Below, piece after piece: positions 1-11,489 of a stretch of 64,000 nt of DNA. Source of the DNA: Tupaia tana (Eukaryota; Chordata; Mammalia; Scandentia; Tupaiidae); NCBI GenBank assembly GCA_026018925.1, contig JAKSZU010000012.1, positions 29,625,814 through 29,689,813 of the forward strand, given 5' to 3'. Numbering within the stretch: position 1 is the stretch's first letter; every line of letters begins with the position of its first letter. The position numbers were made by a program, and so were the translations under genes. The notes under the pieces are model-generated. The model made no database searches, was not told where the DNA came from, and worked only from the letters and a program-made list of their open reading frames with translations.

Positions 1-1019
1 ATGTATATAATGTATCCAGCATCTTGCTTAATAAATGTAAGTTCCTTCCTCTTTCCTCTCATGCTTCTGAAAATATTTTTGGTTTCCAAATCAGAGCTAT
101 GAACACGCTCCACTTCAATGATACTGCATCTCAATTAAACGTAATTGCTCAGCAACTGCTGTGTGCCAGCCTTGTGCGTGGCCAGGATGTAAGCGTAGGC
201 CAAGGAGGGAGGGCTGTGCCTGGTCCCTGGAGGTTCCACTTCATGCCCAAAACCTGGTACATCTGGCCTTGAGCACCTAATTCACGAGAGGCTGAAGAAG
301 GAGGCCTGAGCTTGGTCACGCTGTGAAGGAAAAAGGGGCTGGGGGTAAGTCCTTGTCCTCAGGAGGGGTGAGGCATGGTCTGTACACAAATACTTCTTCG
401 TCTAAATCAATCATTTTTCTCATGGGTTCAAAGTATGCAGCTTACTTATCTCTAGCACTGGACCTTTGCCTAAAAAACAAAAAGCTCCCTGGAAACAAGT
501 TTGGTGAATGTCTATGAGCCTACACTCCCCACTGGCCATGAGCTCTCCAAGGACGGGCTCTACCTTTCAATCACGCTATTCCAGCATGGATGCTGAGACA
601 GTGGGGCATCTGCTGAGTGTTCGCAAAAACGAATTCGGTAACGGATACAAAGAGGAGAGAGTGAACAGTTAGATGCGGGTGCAGGTGCACAGATGAGGGA
701 AAGACTCACAGACACAGAACAGTTGGAGTGTGCTTTCTGGGAAACAGGAGGCTTGAAGAAGCTGGAGGACTGGGCCAGGTGGGAGCTATGGACTATCAGG
801 AGTTGAGGCAGGGAGGTGTAAGGGTCATGCATTTATGGAAGTCCAGGGAGAAAGCAGATCTTGGACTGGGAAGGAAAGACCAGGTCTCCAGGAGGCTCCT
901 TTCCCCTAAACCCCTGTAATGCTGATATCTTCTAGAAAGAGAGCTGTCAACATAAGGCCCTGTCATGAAAGTTGTGGTTGCAGATTGCTCTTGCGGGCAG
1001 AGTGGATGAAAAATACCTG

Positions 1020-1240
1020 CTGCTTGGGCAGTGTTTTCCTGTTACAGTAGTGACCTTGACAGAAGTTAAAAAAAATAAATAGCAAACAATCCAATTTTGG
1101 CTGTTGCTATCAGTCTGTAACTGAAAGCTCCCATCAGTCCTGGGGTTTCATATGGAGCAATAATTCGGCGCCGATCCCAGTGGAGCGACGCTTGCCGTCG
1201 GAATCCGGAGTGTCACTGTGCAGTTCCCTCAGGCGCCGCA
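1020..1240. other. Repeat-free stretch with an isolated CpG cluster
   Basis: No recognisable repeat. It contains TTGCTATCAGTCTGTAACTG-like unique sequence and a tight CpG cluster at about 1165-1215 (GGCGCCGAT, GCGACGC, GCCGTCGG). It is a candidate conserved or regulatory element. Flanking 1-1019 and 1241-1790 show nothing else I can name. Confidence 0.35.
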
Positions 1241-1794
1241 TACATCACCTGGCTCTGCCGACTCCCGTCATATATCTGCTCTTTCTCCTCCCTGCCCACC
1301 CAGCCCCACTCAGCACTCAGGTCCACTGGGCTGGAAGGCTCTGACAGTGAGATGCACACGCATGGCTGGAGAGACTGCAGTCGGGCAGACCATGGAAGAA
1401 GCTGGTTGGTGAGGGTCTGGGGGTCAGTTTCCTCATCTCCTCTCAGTGACAGGTCTCAGAGTATTTCCAGCTTCAGGCCTTTGCTCACACTGCTACCCCA
1501 TCATGAAAGCCTTCTCAATTCCCACCAACCCCCAGGTGCCCTGGTCACATCAGCTTTAAATGAGCTATTTTCCGCAGAGCCTGATGCATGGCTGTAAGGT
1601 CACCCCAGCTCAAGACCTTGTGCACTTAAGTAACTTCCTGTTCATCTCTCTTTACTTGACTATGAGTCCTTAGTTACGAAGACCACATTTTATTTTTCTC
1701 TAGCTCTAGCATCTACCAGGGCCTAGCTCACAGGAGGAGTCAATACACGCTGCTAACTGAATGAAGAAGGCAGGATATTTGTGGAAATGGCTGT

Positions 1795-2165
1795 TGTGGG
1801 TTAGGCACTGTGCTTGCCACTTTATACACAGTGTCTCATTTAATTATTATTATTATTTCTTTGAGAGATTTTTGCTATGGGGTGCATGCGCTTTCTGGAG
1901 AGACAGAGACAGAGAGACAGAAAGTGAGAAATCACCCCCTGGTGATTGTGGCCATGCCACAATCCCCTCTTTTCTGTTCTCCTCCTGGGATCTTGGGCAT
2001 GCATGCACACGTGCCTTGAGTGAGTTTGAAGCCATGGGTCTGGGACTTGAACTTAGGTTGGCTACATGGGAGTCCATCCAGCGACACAACCACCACGTCA
2101 TCCACTGGTCCCATCATTTAATTCTTACAGTTATCCCACATCTGAAATGTGGCTTCTCTTCTAGC
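1795..2165 (+). repeat. MIR fragment, interrupted by a SINE
   Basis: Reads GGCACTGTGCTTGCCACTTTA ... TCATTTAAT, then continues after the SINE as TCTTACAGTTATCCCA. This is the MIR core pattern, split at 1846-2113. Confidence 0.8.
1846..2113 (-). mobile_element. Long tRNA-derived SINE
   Basis: Reverse-orientation long SINE with a TTTTTGCTATGGGGTG-type 3' block and a CTGGTCCC head at the right end. The duplication TCATTTAATT is at 1836-1845 and 2114-2123. Diverged copy. Confidence 0.9.
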
Positions 2166-2184
2166 TCATAGTTGTGTAGCAGAA

Positions 2185-2400
2185 GGAACAAGCTTTGCTC
2201 TTGACAGACCTGAGTTCAAACCTCATATTGGGGAAGTTTATTTACCTCCTTGAATGTTAGTTTCCTCACTGTAACGCGGAGACAGTACTCATAACTACCT
2301 TGCAGGATCCTTGTGAGGATTAAATGAGATGATGTATATAAAGTGGTGAGTGGAGTCTCTGGCACATAGCAAATGTATTTATGTGTAATAAGTGGCAGTC
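2185..2400 (+). repeat. MIR fragment
   Basis: Includes GACCTGAGTTCAAACCTC, GTTTCCTCACTGTAA, GAGGATTAAATGAGATGATG and TGGCACATAGCAAATG in MIR order. Confidence 0.85.
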
Positions 2401-3070
2401 TGAGTCATTCAAATGGCCAGCATAGGACCTGGCCTTTATTAGGACTTTAATGTTACATCCCTTTTCCTTCACTGCATTTTGATAATAGATTGCCTAATCA
2501 GTGCCTTTTTTTGGTACCAGAACCCTTTTCACTAATTTAATCATGGGTGGTTGTCCATCCACTAAACAAAGAATTGGTCTGGCTTAAGCAGAAACCTGGA
2601 CCCAAGTCCACTTGGGTGTTCCCTCAGCCTCACAAATGGCTCTCAAGGTTCCTTCATTTAGGGACCCTAGGTCTGCGGGGGACTGTCCCCACACTAACCT
2701 GGTTCTAGAGATGCCTCTACTGCCTAAGGTGGCTCATCTCTGGCTGTCAGTTTTCCTTACATGGTAGAGAATTCCACCTAAGGTGCTTCCCACCCACTGG
2801 TCTGTGGGCCCACAGAGCATATCTCCTCCCCTTGGCTGAGGCAGAGCCCATCATGACTGTTCCTTGTTGGTCTGGGTATGAGCACTGTGGCTTCCCTAAG
2901 TTTTCTTCGGGGAAACTTTTCCACTTTCTGCAACTCTTTTTCAGTGGCTGGTTGATCAGGAGCTTTCTAGATGGTCTTGGGAAAAGTTCAAATGATTGCT
3001 TACATCCCTGTGCACACATTAATTCTCCCCAGCCAAGAGTCCCTAATACCTATGCCCATTCAGAAAAACC
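2401..3070. other. Intronic sequence without identified features
   Basis: Unique-looking sequence with no coding character, known repeat or RNA gene recognised. Confidence 0.5.
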
Positions 3071-3082
3071 TCTGAATAAGAC

Positions 3083-3342
3083 TTTTTTTTTGGAGAGGTT
3101 TTTGCTATAGGGCGCGTGTGCTTGCCAGAAAGACAGAGAGAGACAGAGAGACAGAAAGCGAGAAATCACCCCCCGGGGGGATGGCCACGCTGCAATCCCT
3201 TCGCCTTCATTCTCCTCTTGGGATCTTTGGGTACGCACACACACGTGCCCAGCATGAGTTTAAGCCACTGAGTCCAGGACTCGAACTGCAGTTGGACATA
3301 CGGGAGTCCAGCGACATAGCCATTATGCCAACTGCTGGTCCC
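3083..3342 (-). mobile_element. Long tRNA-derived SINE
   Basis: T-run then GGAGAGGTTTTTGCTATAGG on the left and TGCTGGTCCC at the right end. Imperfect duplication CTGAATAAGAC / CTGAATCAGAC. Confidence 0.92.
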
Positions 3343-3387
3343 TGAATCAGACTTCTTCATAAACATTTACAAGATACTAGGGTTATA

Positions 3388-3475
3388 GGCCGGCAGGTGG
3401 TGTAGTGGTTAAGGTGCTAGACTCCCACATGGCCGACCACGGTTTGAGTCCCAGACTTGGTGGCTGGCTTTCTCA

Positions 3476-3521
<46 letters not shown>

Positions 3522-3589
3522 ATCTCTCTCTATTCAAATAGAAAATAATAATAATAATAAATAAAATGAAAGAAATATTATTTAATAAA
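3388..3589 (+). mobile_element. Short tRNA-derived SINE with expanded (TC)n
   Basis: The GGCCGGCAGGTGGTGTAGTGG head includes an A-box-like motif, and a GGTTTGAGTCC B-box-like motif follows. Then come about 60 bp of (TC)n (3471-3530) and an AT-rich tail. Perfect 14-bp duplication AGATACTAGGGTTA at 3372-3385 and 3590-3603. Confidence 0.93.
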
Positions 3590-3619
3590 AGATACTAGGG
3601 TTAGACCAAGTTGAAGGTT

Positions 3620-3710
3620 ACTGCTTCATGTTTTTTCCTCCAATGTTAAGCACAGAGTCTGTACTAAAAAATGGGTTGAATGAATGAATGGATGAATGAA
3701 TGACTTCTGA
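3620..3710 (+). repeat. MIR/L2-like 3' end with (TGAA)n
   Basis: GTTAAGCACAGAGTCTGTAC...GAATGAATGAATG is the common 3' end pattern of old mammalian repeats. Confidence 0.5.
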
Positions 3711-5590
3711 AGGCACAAACCATGAGTCCAGCCTTGTGAAAGGCTAGTCAATGGAGGAAACTCCAGAAGGAAAATGCTCAGTTTGTAAATATTCTATCTG
3801 GGGAAGAGGAGAAAGTAGGATGGAAGATGGAGCTTGGTGAGGGTTCCATAAATGTAGGCCACTCCTGGTCTTGGCTCCTTGAGAAGATGGGGAGGAAGCC
3901 TATTGCACTTTTGAGCTCTGCTCTGACAGAGTTTCACTAGAAGAGAAGACAGGACAGGTAACCTAGCCTGAAAAAGCAGTAGGTGATGGACTGAGAGAGG
4001 CGCTGGGAGGGAGCTGCCCTGGAGAAAGGAGTGGGGAAGTGATCATCTTAATAAAAGCCACACACAATTAACTTCAGAAGCCCTCACCTGGAGCGGGCAG
4101 AGGCCAGCTTCCCATGCTGTGCCTTGGCTGGAAAATCTCAGCCACTGGTTTCCATCAGTCTTGATTTAATATGGCACCCCTCCTGGCTGTGAGTGCATTT
4201 ACAGGAAAGGGCTGGGAGGCCAAGGCAAAGCCTCGCTGGGCTCACTCTCTCGGAGGTGGGTGGCTGACTGAGTGGATCTGCAGGGGAGGGTTACAAGGGG
4301 TTATGGCAGGCATCCCAACTGTTCAGCATCCATCAGGGACAGGTCTTATTAATGAACCTGGCAATGTATTCACTGAGACAAGATGGCAGCTGGGGTGGGG
4401 TAGGCAGAACAAGACCCCAGGCAAGAAAGGGAGAGGTAAGAATGGAGGAGGGAAGAGGAGAGGCCAAACTGCAGTTTCCCCTGCACGTGAAGTTAGACCC
4501 ACAGATCCACCTGGTGTGCAGACACACTTGATGTGCCCCATGTGCTTGACTCCCTGGTCCAGAACCTAACTCATGTCATAATCTGGGCTTCTATCAAGCT
4601 CTGAAACTGGCTGACAGTGATGACTAGGTAGGTTAGTCAGCAAAGGGGACCAGGTGGTAACAGATGAGATTGGGGTGGGGAGATGATGGAAAAAATCTAG
4701 AGTGGGAGGAAATAACAGAGAAGCCTAGGAGAAGTCTAGGGGATGCAGAATAGATGGGGACAAGGGACTGGGGAGTAGAAAGGTACCCAAGGACCTAGAA
4801 AGTCTCTTGAAGTAGCCCATCAAGCATACATCCCTGGAGAGAAAGGCTAGGCACAAAATAGGTGTCAGCCGCATCAGACTTGGTAACCACTAGGTCAGCA
4901 TCCTCAGGTCCATACTCCTTTCTCCCAGCCCATTCTCCTTTTGTAGCTAGAGCCATACTGTCAACAGGGAAATTAGATTACGTCATTCTTCTGAAAATGG
5001 CTGGGTTGATCCAGAAACAAGACTGGTGAGAGAAGGTTAAGAAGAGCAAGGAGAGTCAAGTGAGGAAATGAGTTCATGTTCCTCTGAGTGCATCATCTCA
5101 GGGGCATGTGATGTTGATTTACCCCATAACTGGTGGGGGTAAATCACACAGGTCAGGTGGTGTCTGCCATGTTTCTCCTCTGTCATTTTCCCTTGGGTAA
5201 TTAATAAGGATCTTCAACACTACGTAAATATCCTGTTATTCCTCAGACTTCCTCTCACTAGTTTTAGCATCCATCTTGCCTGATTTGAGACTGGCTGTTT
5301 CAATCACAGCTCTCTGAAGTCAATGTTATCATCATCCCTACCACACACAGATTAGGTAAATTCAAGCAAATTATACTGGCACCAACTGATAGAGAGGGAA
5401 CACTAATCCTTGTGGTCTGACTCTAGAACCTGTACTTTCCACCTGTAGATAAGAGAAGACCTGCTCTCTGCCTTCGGGTTGTTTAGTCTTTTTAGGAAAT
5501 GAGACTTAAAACAAAATTTCTATCCTTACTTCAAGTGAATTTATTAAAATAAACACCAGAGGGTGTTCTTGCTAGAAATACATAACCTGA
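3711..5590. other. Intronic sequence, mostly unassigned
   Basis: No gene is seen. Purine-rich around 4640-4790. A faint MIR-like stretch lies at about 5300-5450 and is too decayed to call firmly. Confidence 0.45.
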
Positions 5591-5778
5591 GTTGAATCAT
5601 AAGGAAACATCAGAGATCAAGGGACATTCTACAAAATAACCATTCTCTACTTGTTAAAACTGCAAGGTCATACAAGACAGGAAAAGACTGAGGATCCATT
5701 CCAGATTAAAGAAGACTCAGGAAATATAACAATGGAACACAACTTGGGATAGGCAACATTCTAAGAATGATTGGGATG

Positions 5779-5966
5779 GGGGCCAGTAGGTAGCATGGCG
5801 ATTAGGGCACTAGACTTTCACATGGCCAACCACAGTTCGAGTCCTGGACCTGGTGACTTGCTTTCTCACTCCACCCCTCTGCCCCTGGGAACTCACGTGC
5901 TCCGTAGCAAAGCGAATCAAAATAAATAACTACACAAAATTAAATAATTCTTACAAAAAAAAAAAC
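5779..5966 (+). mobile_element. tRNA-derived SINE, short/long hybrid
   Basis: Head GGGGGCCAGTAGGTAGCATGG and B-box-like GTTCGAGTCC, then the short-type GCTTGCTTTCTCACT, but followed by a CTCACGTGCTCCGTAGCAAA block like the long type. Ends in an A-tail. Confidence 0.8.
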
Positions 5967-6046
5967 GAATGGAACAACTGGTGGTGAGATCTAGAAAATA
6001 CCCATCGATTATTTAATATCAACATTAATGCCCTGATTTTGATGAT

Positions 6047-6185
6047 TGAGGTTATCTAAGAAAATGCCCCCTTTTTTAGGAAATACATATAAATATTTAG
6101 GGGTCTAGTAGCATAACTGAGGTTATCTAAGAAAATGCCCCCTTTTTTAGGAAATACATATAAATATTTAGGGGTCTAGTAGCAT
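6047..6185 (+). repeat. Perfect tandem duplication, period 71 bp
   Basis: Positions 6047-6114 and 6118-6185 are identical 68-bp blocks (TGAGGTTATC...CTAGTAGCAT) separated by AAC. No mismatches, so recent. Confidence 0.97.
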
Positions 6186-6282
6186 CATATATATAACTTA
6201 CTCTCAAATGACTTAGAAAAACATCGTACATATGCTTATATGTAAATAACAAAATAAGTGTTATAAAATGTTAACATTTGGG

Positions 6283-6554
6283 GGAACCAGCAGTTAGCAT
6301 AATGGCTATGTCGCTGGACTCCCACGTAGTCGTCCGTGGTTCGCGTCCCGGACCCGGTGGCTTAAAACTCATGCCGGGCGCATGTGCGTGCGTGCCCCAA
6401 GATCCCGAAAGGAGAATGGAGGAGAAGGGATTGCGGCGTGACCATCCCCCTGGGGGGTGATTTCTCGCTTTCTGTCTCTATGTCTCTCTCTGTCTGTCTG
6501 GCGAGTGCACGCGCCCTATAGCGAAAACCTCTCAAAAAAAAAAAAAAAAAAAAA
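6283..6554 (+). mobile_element. Long tRNA-derived SINE, young
   Basis: Near-consensus copy with many CpGs and an A-tail of about 20. The duplication GTTAACATTTGGG at 6270-6282 and 6555-6567 lies in L1 sequence. Confidence 0.95.
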
Positions 6555-6744
6555 GTTAACATTTGGGCATCTGGGTGAACGGTTCACAAAGATTCATTGT
6601 ATTATTTCTGAAATTATGCAAAAATAAAAGTAAAAAAAATCAGGATAATGCTTATCCTGGGAGGATGAGTAGTGACTAAAAGGAGTATAAAGTAGGCTCC
6701 TGAGTGCTTATAATAGTCTATTTCTTTTCTTTTATGAAAAAACT

Positions 6745-6997
6745 GGGACCAGCAGATGGCGTAATGGTTACCTTGCTGGACTCTCATGTAGCTGACTGTG
6801 GTTCAAGTCCCGAACCTGGTGGCTTAAAACTCATACCAGGCACATGTGCGTGTGTGCCCAAAATTCCAAGAGGAGAATGGAGAAGAAATTGCTGTGTGGC
6901 CATCCCCTCTGGGGAGTGATTTCTCGCTTTCTGTCTCTGTCTGTGTCTCTCCAGTGAGCACATGTGCTCTACAGCAAAATCCCTCTAAAACAAAAAA
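6745..6997 (+). mobile_element. Long tRNA-derived SINE, older copy
   Basis: GGGACCAGCAGATGGCGTAATGG head, GTTCAAGTCC B-box-like motif and ACAGCAAAATCCCTCTAAAA end. CpGs mostly decayed. Confidence 0.9.
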
Positions 6998-7025
6998 GGA
7001 AAAAATCAAGATGGGGTGAGTGTGC

Positions 7026-7275
7026 ATGAGAGAGGGAGGGAGGGAAGGAGGGAGAGAGGAAGGGAGGGAGAGAAAAGCAACCTCTACAGGGCCCAGTCAT
7101 GCTGCAATCCACTTACTCCAGTCCTCCAGCACAGCCAGGGTGGATGCAGGGTACACACGTGAGCCCCTAGTGTGCATTCAGGCCTAACAGGCCTAGGACT
7201 TGAACTGCAGTTGAGATGTGGCTTCTAGCTCTGCAGTCCAGTATGCTACCAACTGCACCACAGAGGCTGGGCTGA
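7026..7275 (-). mobile_element. Old tRNA-derived SINE with (GGGA)n
   Basis: Purine-rich (GGGA/GAGA) block at 7026-7075, then CAGGGCCCAGTCATGCTGCAATCC and, at the right end, ACCAACTGCACCACAGAGGCTGGGC, the reverse of a diverged SINE head. Confidence 0.7.
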
Positions 7276-7669
7276 TACTTCCTGATCAGGTCTGTTTAGT
7301 TTGTGAAAACACAGTGAACTATAAATTCACATGTATCTTGAACATGCATATTTCAATAAGCGGTTTCTAAAAAGTTACAAAAGAGAGAGAGCAAAATCCT
7401 GTCCCTGTAAAGCACCTAGCACTGTGTCTGGCCCATGGCGAGCCCTGGGGTCGCATGCATAACAAGCAGCACCTATAATGAGATGCACAGTGAAAAACAG
7501 GCTGCACAGCACAGAGGATGAGCAGGGCCTCCTCCCATCCTGTGCCCACCCCCCTCTCCCGAGGGCTTCACTCACTCTGATGGGGGCACCCAGGCTCTCA
7601 GCTTGGAAGGCAGGCCCTGGGGAGCACTGCATCCCCAGCTACCCCTGAAGCAAATGAAAAAACAGAGAA

Positions 7670-8060
7670 ATGGGAACTGTGCTTGTGATTCTGTCACTGG
7701 GATATGCAAATAAAATATATAGGATAGGCCTATCTGCCTAATATTCCTGCCAATTCATTCTCTGGGTGTGATTAAAATGAGCAATAAATTCCTCCTGAGT
7801 CTCGGTGGAGTGAGGATCCGGGAGTGAAGATGCAGCTGCCACGAGCGTGTCCCCCTCAGCTGAATATTCATCACGGGATAGCTCCCCATATTTTTGTTTT
7901 ATCTGCCATCATGTGCACAGAGATATATTTCTACCTCTCCATCTCTTAGTTAAGATGTGAAAATGGTGTAGAGTTTAAGTATTAAACTCTCCATCTAGGG
8001 AAATCCTTCGAAGTGCGACGGGCTACTCCTCCATGAAGCCTGCTTATAATGCCGGGAGGC
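7670..8060. other. Repeat-free AT-rich island, candidate conserved noncoding element
   Basis: No interspersed repeat. Contains ATATGCAAAT (octamer/POU-like), GAATATTCATCAC, a TAAGATGTGAAAATGG stretch and a CpG-bearing segment CTTCGAAGTGCGACGGG. The composition contrasts with the surrounding decayed repeats. Confidence 0.4.
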
Positions 8061-8760
8061 CATCTGTCCATGCCTTTTTGGAGCCCTCACAGATTCTGTG
8101 TGGCCCCCTTCTAAGGCACAGGTCAGTTTCAGGGCGTCGGAGCTAAGAGAACCTGCCTCCCCCTGCCAGGCAGTGAGCTCAGGGGCAGGGCTGGGCCTCT
8201 GGATCTTCTCAGAGGCTAAGAGGGCTTGGGTGCAGAGAATGCCGAGAGAACTGAGGAAATCGGCAGTGAGGAAAAAACCACACAGGCCATTTAAAGTGAT
8301 GGAGGGTGGTAGGATAAGGGACGCATTTTAAAAGCAAGAATAAAATTAAAAATTAGGTCATAGACAATTTTAAAATGGGAAAAATCACCAGCATTATTAG
8401 GTGAAAAAAAGTAGATTCTAAGCACAGAATTGGATCATAACTTGAATACCTCAGGGCCAAGGAGGGAACATTGATACCTGACAGGCAAGGACATCCTACG
8501 GAACGAGGTAGGGGCTCCATGGAGAGTCCATGCCCCTGAGCCCAAAGGCATTACAGTCACGTTTCTGAAAAAATCTGAGTTGGCAAAATAAAACACAGCT
8601 GCCTGTTTGAGAACCCCAGTATATGAAGTTGGCTACCAACTAAGTTAAAAAAAAAAAAAAAAAAAAACGCCATTTATATAAATAGATACGGTCCAGAAAA
8701 GGCTAATACAGTATCATAAGAGCAACTCTCCAATACAAATTCTAATAATCATTTCTAACA
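8061..8760. other. Intronic sequence without identified features
   Basis: Only an A22 run (about 8647-8667) stands out. No coding or RNA signal recognised. Confidence 0.5.
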
Positions 8761-8769
8761 ATCTGATTT

Positions 8770-8935
8770 TCTGTAAGTCACTGCTTTCTTCCTTGCAGCT
8801 TCAGTTTTCCTACCTGTAAAATAGTGGTGGATAACAGCTACGTCACAGATCAGTGACAGGATCAGAAAGAGCATGTAGAGCAAAGCACATAGCACAGGGC
8901 CCAGATACATTCAATAAATGGGGCCTACTATTTCT
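8770..8935 (+). repeat. MIR fragment
   Basis: CAGTTTTCCTACCTGTAAAATAG, then CAGGATCAGAAAGAGCATG and ATAGCACAGGGCCCAGATACATTCAATAAATG in MIR order. Confidence 0.75.
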
Positions 8936-8955
8936 AAAAAAATAAAAAAATATCA

Positions 8956-9420
8956 GGGCCCACAGGTGGCATAGTGGTTAAGATGCTGGACTCCCACATG
9001 GCTAACCACAATTTGAGTCTTGGGCCTGGCAGCTTGAAAATCATGCTGGTGGGGCCAGCAGGTGGCATAGTGGTTAAGGTGCTAGACTCCCACATGGCTG
9101 ACCACGGTTCAAGTCCTGACTTGGTGGTTTGCTTTCTCACTTTCTCTCTCTCTCTCTCTCTCTCACTTTTTGGTGAGCACACGTGTCCTTTAGCAAATGA
9201 AAAAATAGTAATAATAATGAATACAATTAAATAAATGATTCTAAAAAAGGGGAAAAAATTCATGCCAGCACATGTGTGTGCAGGCCCAAAATCCCAGGAA
9301 GGGAATGGAGAAGAAGGGATTGTGGTGTGGCTACCCACCGGAGGATGGTTTCTCACTTTCCCTCTCACTGTCTCTCTCTGGCGAGTGCAAGTGCGTTATT
9401 GCAAAAACCTCAAATAAAAT
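8956..9420 (+). mobile_element. Long SINE split by a nested short SINE
   Basis: The tRNA-like part is 8956-9049 and the 3' part (ATGTGTGTGCAGGCCCAAAATCC...GCAAAAACCTCAAAT) is 9255-9420. The break is at the GAAAATCATG motif just after the tRNA-like domain. Confidence 0.9.
9050..9254 (+). mobile_element. Short SINE nested in the long SINE
   Basis: GGGGCCAGCAGGTGGCATAGTGG head, CT repeats and AT-rich tail. Duplicated target AAAATCATGCTGG / AAAATTCATGCCAG with minor mismatches. Confidence 0.9.
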
Positions 9421-9464
9421 TAAAATATCCATATTGGTTATATCTAGTAGGAGGCTAGAATGCT

Positions 9465-9660
9465 TTTAATTAAGATTCAGTTCAGTTGTCATCTCTTCCA
9501 AGAAGCCTTCTTTGATAAGCTGAACCACTGATGATTCAATGGTATCATAGTTTACCTGCCTGTCTCCCCCTGTGAGTTCCTTGAGTGTTCTACTTGTCTG
9601 TCTTCTTCCCATCTGGGCTAGAGCCTTACACACAGATGTCATTTATAAATATGTACTACA
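9465..9660 (-). repeat. L2 3' end, reverse orientation
   Basis: CTCTTCCAAGAAGCCTTCTTTGA, then CCCCCTGTGAGTTCCTTGAG and TCTGGGCTAGAGCCTTACACA match the reversed 3' part of L2. Confidence 0.75.
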
Positions 9661-11150
9661 TTATTTAATTCCCTTCATTCTATTTTTTCTCTATAAATAA
9701 ATCTTCTATAATGAGACATATGACATAATACTTACATTACCTATAGAGTAATCTATAAGTAATAAGTAATTTATAAGGTAGAAGAGGCCAAGCTGGGTGG
9801 CAGAGTGATGCTGGATGCACCGAAGGGGGAGCCAGATAAGATCAGAGTGGCAGTAACTCATGTCTAGACAAGAGCTGGTAGATGAGCCTCTACATCCTCC
9901 AAGTCTGAGTCATGTCACAGATGCAGGGCCTGAACTCAGAGAGGGCAGCTGCTTCTTACTGGCAGGAGACAGAACTCAGGTCTAAACTGTCCTTCCCACA
10001 GAAGTCTGCCTCACAAGTTTGAAGAGGTAGATTCGTGCAGCTTGGAGGGAAAAAACAGAGCAGAAAGAATGAGTGACCAAGTAAATGCTGAGCAGTTGAG
10101 GAAAGGCAATGCTGCTAACAACATGGGTAGAAGCCAATGGAGCAGCAGAGCAATTAGGTGGAGATGCTTGGTGGACAAGGGGACATTTAAGATGGAGGAC
10201 ATCCAGACTAGATAAAGGGGTCAAGTGCCAAGTAGTGACAAAAGATGAGATAGTCTTCAGGCAAGAGCTATAGAAGCCCTAGGCTGGCTCTCAATTGTCT
10301 TCTAGCCTCTAAAGGCAGCTCATCCACTGTGGGACAGCTCGGCCAGGGGCTCTGTCAGGGAGCGCCACCCAGTAAGCCTGGTTCTGTTCTAGGGCTGCCA
10401 CAGGAAGAATCTCGCCCCTCTCGTCCAGATCCTTTCCTGTGCCTGCCCGCACAGCTTCTGTCCAAGTCAGTGCCCCTACTGTACAGTTCCTCTTGCCACC
10501 CAGCTGCCCTCTTCTGCACAGATCTAATAGCTCAATGTCTGCGCAGAATGTGGTGCCTGCTATTGCCCTCCATGCTAAAGGAGGGTCTGAATAGCACAGA
10601 GGATTGCAATCAATCATTTTTTCATTCTGGACATTAGCCTTATAATAATGTGGCCGACATCAAGCCACTTCTTTGGGGCAGAAAAATTAGGGGGTTTCTC
10701 AGTGGCCCTAACCCCTCCACCATGCTGGCAAGGGGCTTATTCTCCTGCTTCACTTGGCCAGACGAGTGGCTCCCCTGTGTTACAACACTGACAGACCATG
10801 GGTATCATAGTCAAATCCAGTGCTTGTCTCAGCGGACATTAATCGGGCCCAAAAGGGGGAATGAAGATAGGGGTACAGTCTTGACCTGATCTGAAACAGT
10901 ACTGAGGGACTGCCTCAAGGCAGCTCCTAGGTGTAGAAAGTTGGAATAAAGGGAGGGAAGTGTTTGTCAGGAATTTAGTAGCTCTTTCTGGTCCCAAGAG
11001 CTCCTTGGGATGGGCTGGGAAAAGACAATTATCCTTCCTAAACTTCCTCTGAAAGAAACTATTTTAAGGCAGTCACAAGATGTGTTACCGAGTACTTTCA
11101 GTTTTCCCCGTAGGCACATGGTAGGCTTACTCTTCTCGCCTCCTCTGTGA
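9661..11150. other. Intronic sequence, repeat-poor
   Basis: Unique-looking, no recognisable gene. The stretch 10290-10640 has overlapping 102-codon frames on both strands, but neither resembles a known protein or has exon borders. Confidence 0.5.
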
Positions 11151-11480
11151 TTGGGTGGGGACAAAGGATTCATTCTGGCCAATCAGTTGTGGAAGGGTCC
11201 TACTTCTAGGCTGAGCACCTAACTGCTAATGTCAGACCCTTCAGAGAAATCTCTGCTCTCTGACAAGCAGCCAACAATGTCCCGGTGGCAGGGGGTGCTG
11301 TTCTGCCAGCCAGACTGAACGCCTGTGACAAGCAGAACAACTCCTGTTCCCAACCGCAGTGGACATGTAGCATGAGGCAAAAAGACATCCTTGTTTTAAA
11401 TCATTGAAACTTTGGGTTGTTCCAAAAGCATGATCCAGAGTATTCTGACCAATACGTGGGCAAGCAAACATCACACAGAG
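11150..11480 (+). repeat. Possible old LTR remnant
   Basis: GGCCAATCAGTTG near the start and CTTGTTTTAAATCATTGAAACTTTGGG...CCAATACG near the end resemble the 3' end of an ancient MaLR-like LTR. Weak call. Confidence 0.35.
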
Positions 11481-11489
11481 CCTTAGAAA

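Larger units (their letters stand above)
5600..6650 (+). mobile_element. L1 3' end (3' UTR), interrupted by two SINEs
   Basis: GGGACATTCTACAAAATAACC, GTCATACAAGACAGGAAAAGACTGAGG and, near the end, GTTAACATTTGGGCATCTGGGTGAACGG-type sequence match the 3' UTR pattern of old mammalian L1. SINEs at 5779-5966 and 6283-6554 split it. A 71-bp-period duplication lies within it. Confidence 0.75.

Noticed and set aside
6047..6185. CRISPR-like direct repeats
   Set aside because: Only two copies with a 3-bp gap, in a mammalian L1 remnant.
10309..10637. 102-codon frames on both strands
   Set aside because: No conserved protein match known to me, no splice borders and no promoter. Opposite-strand frames of equal length suggest chance.
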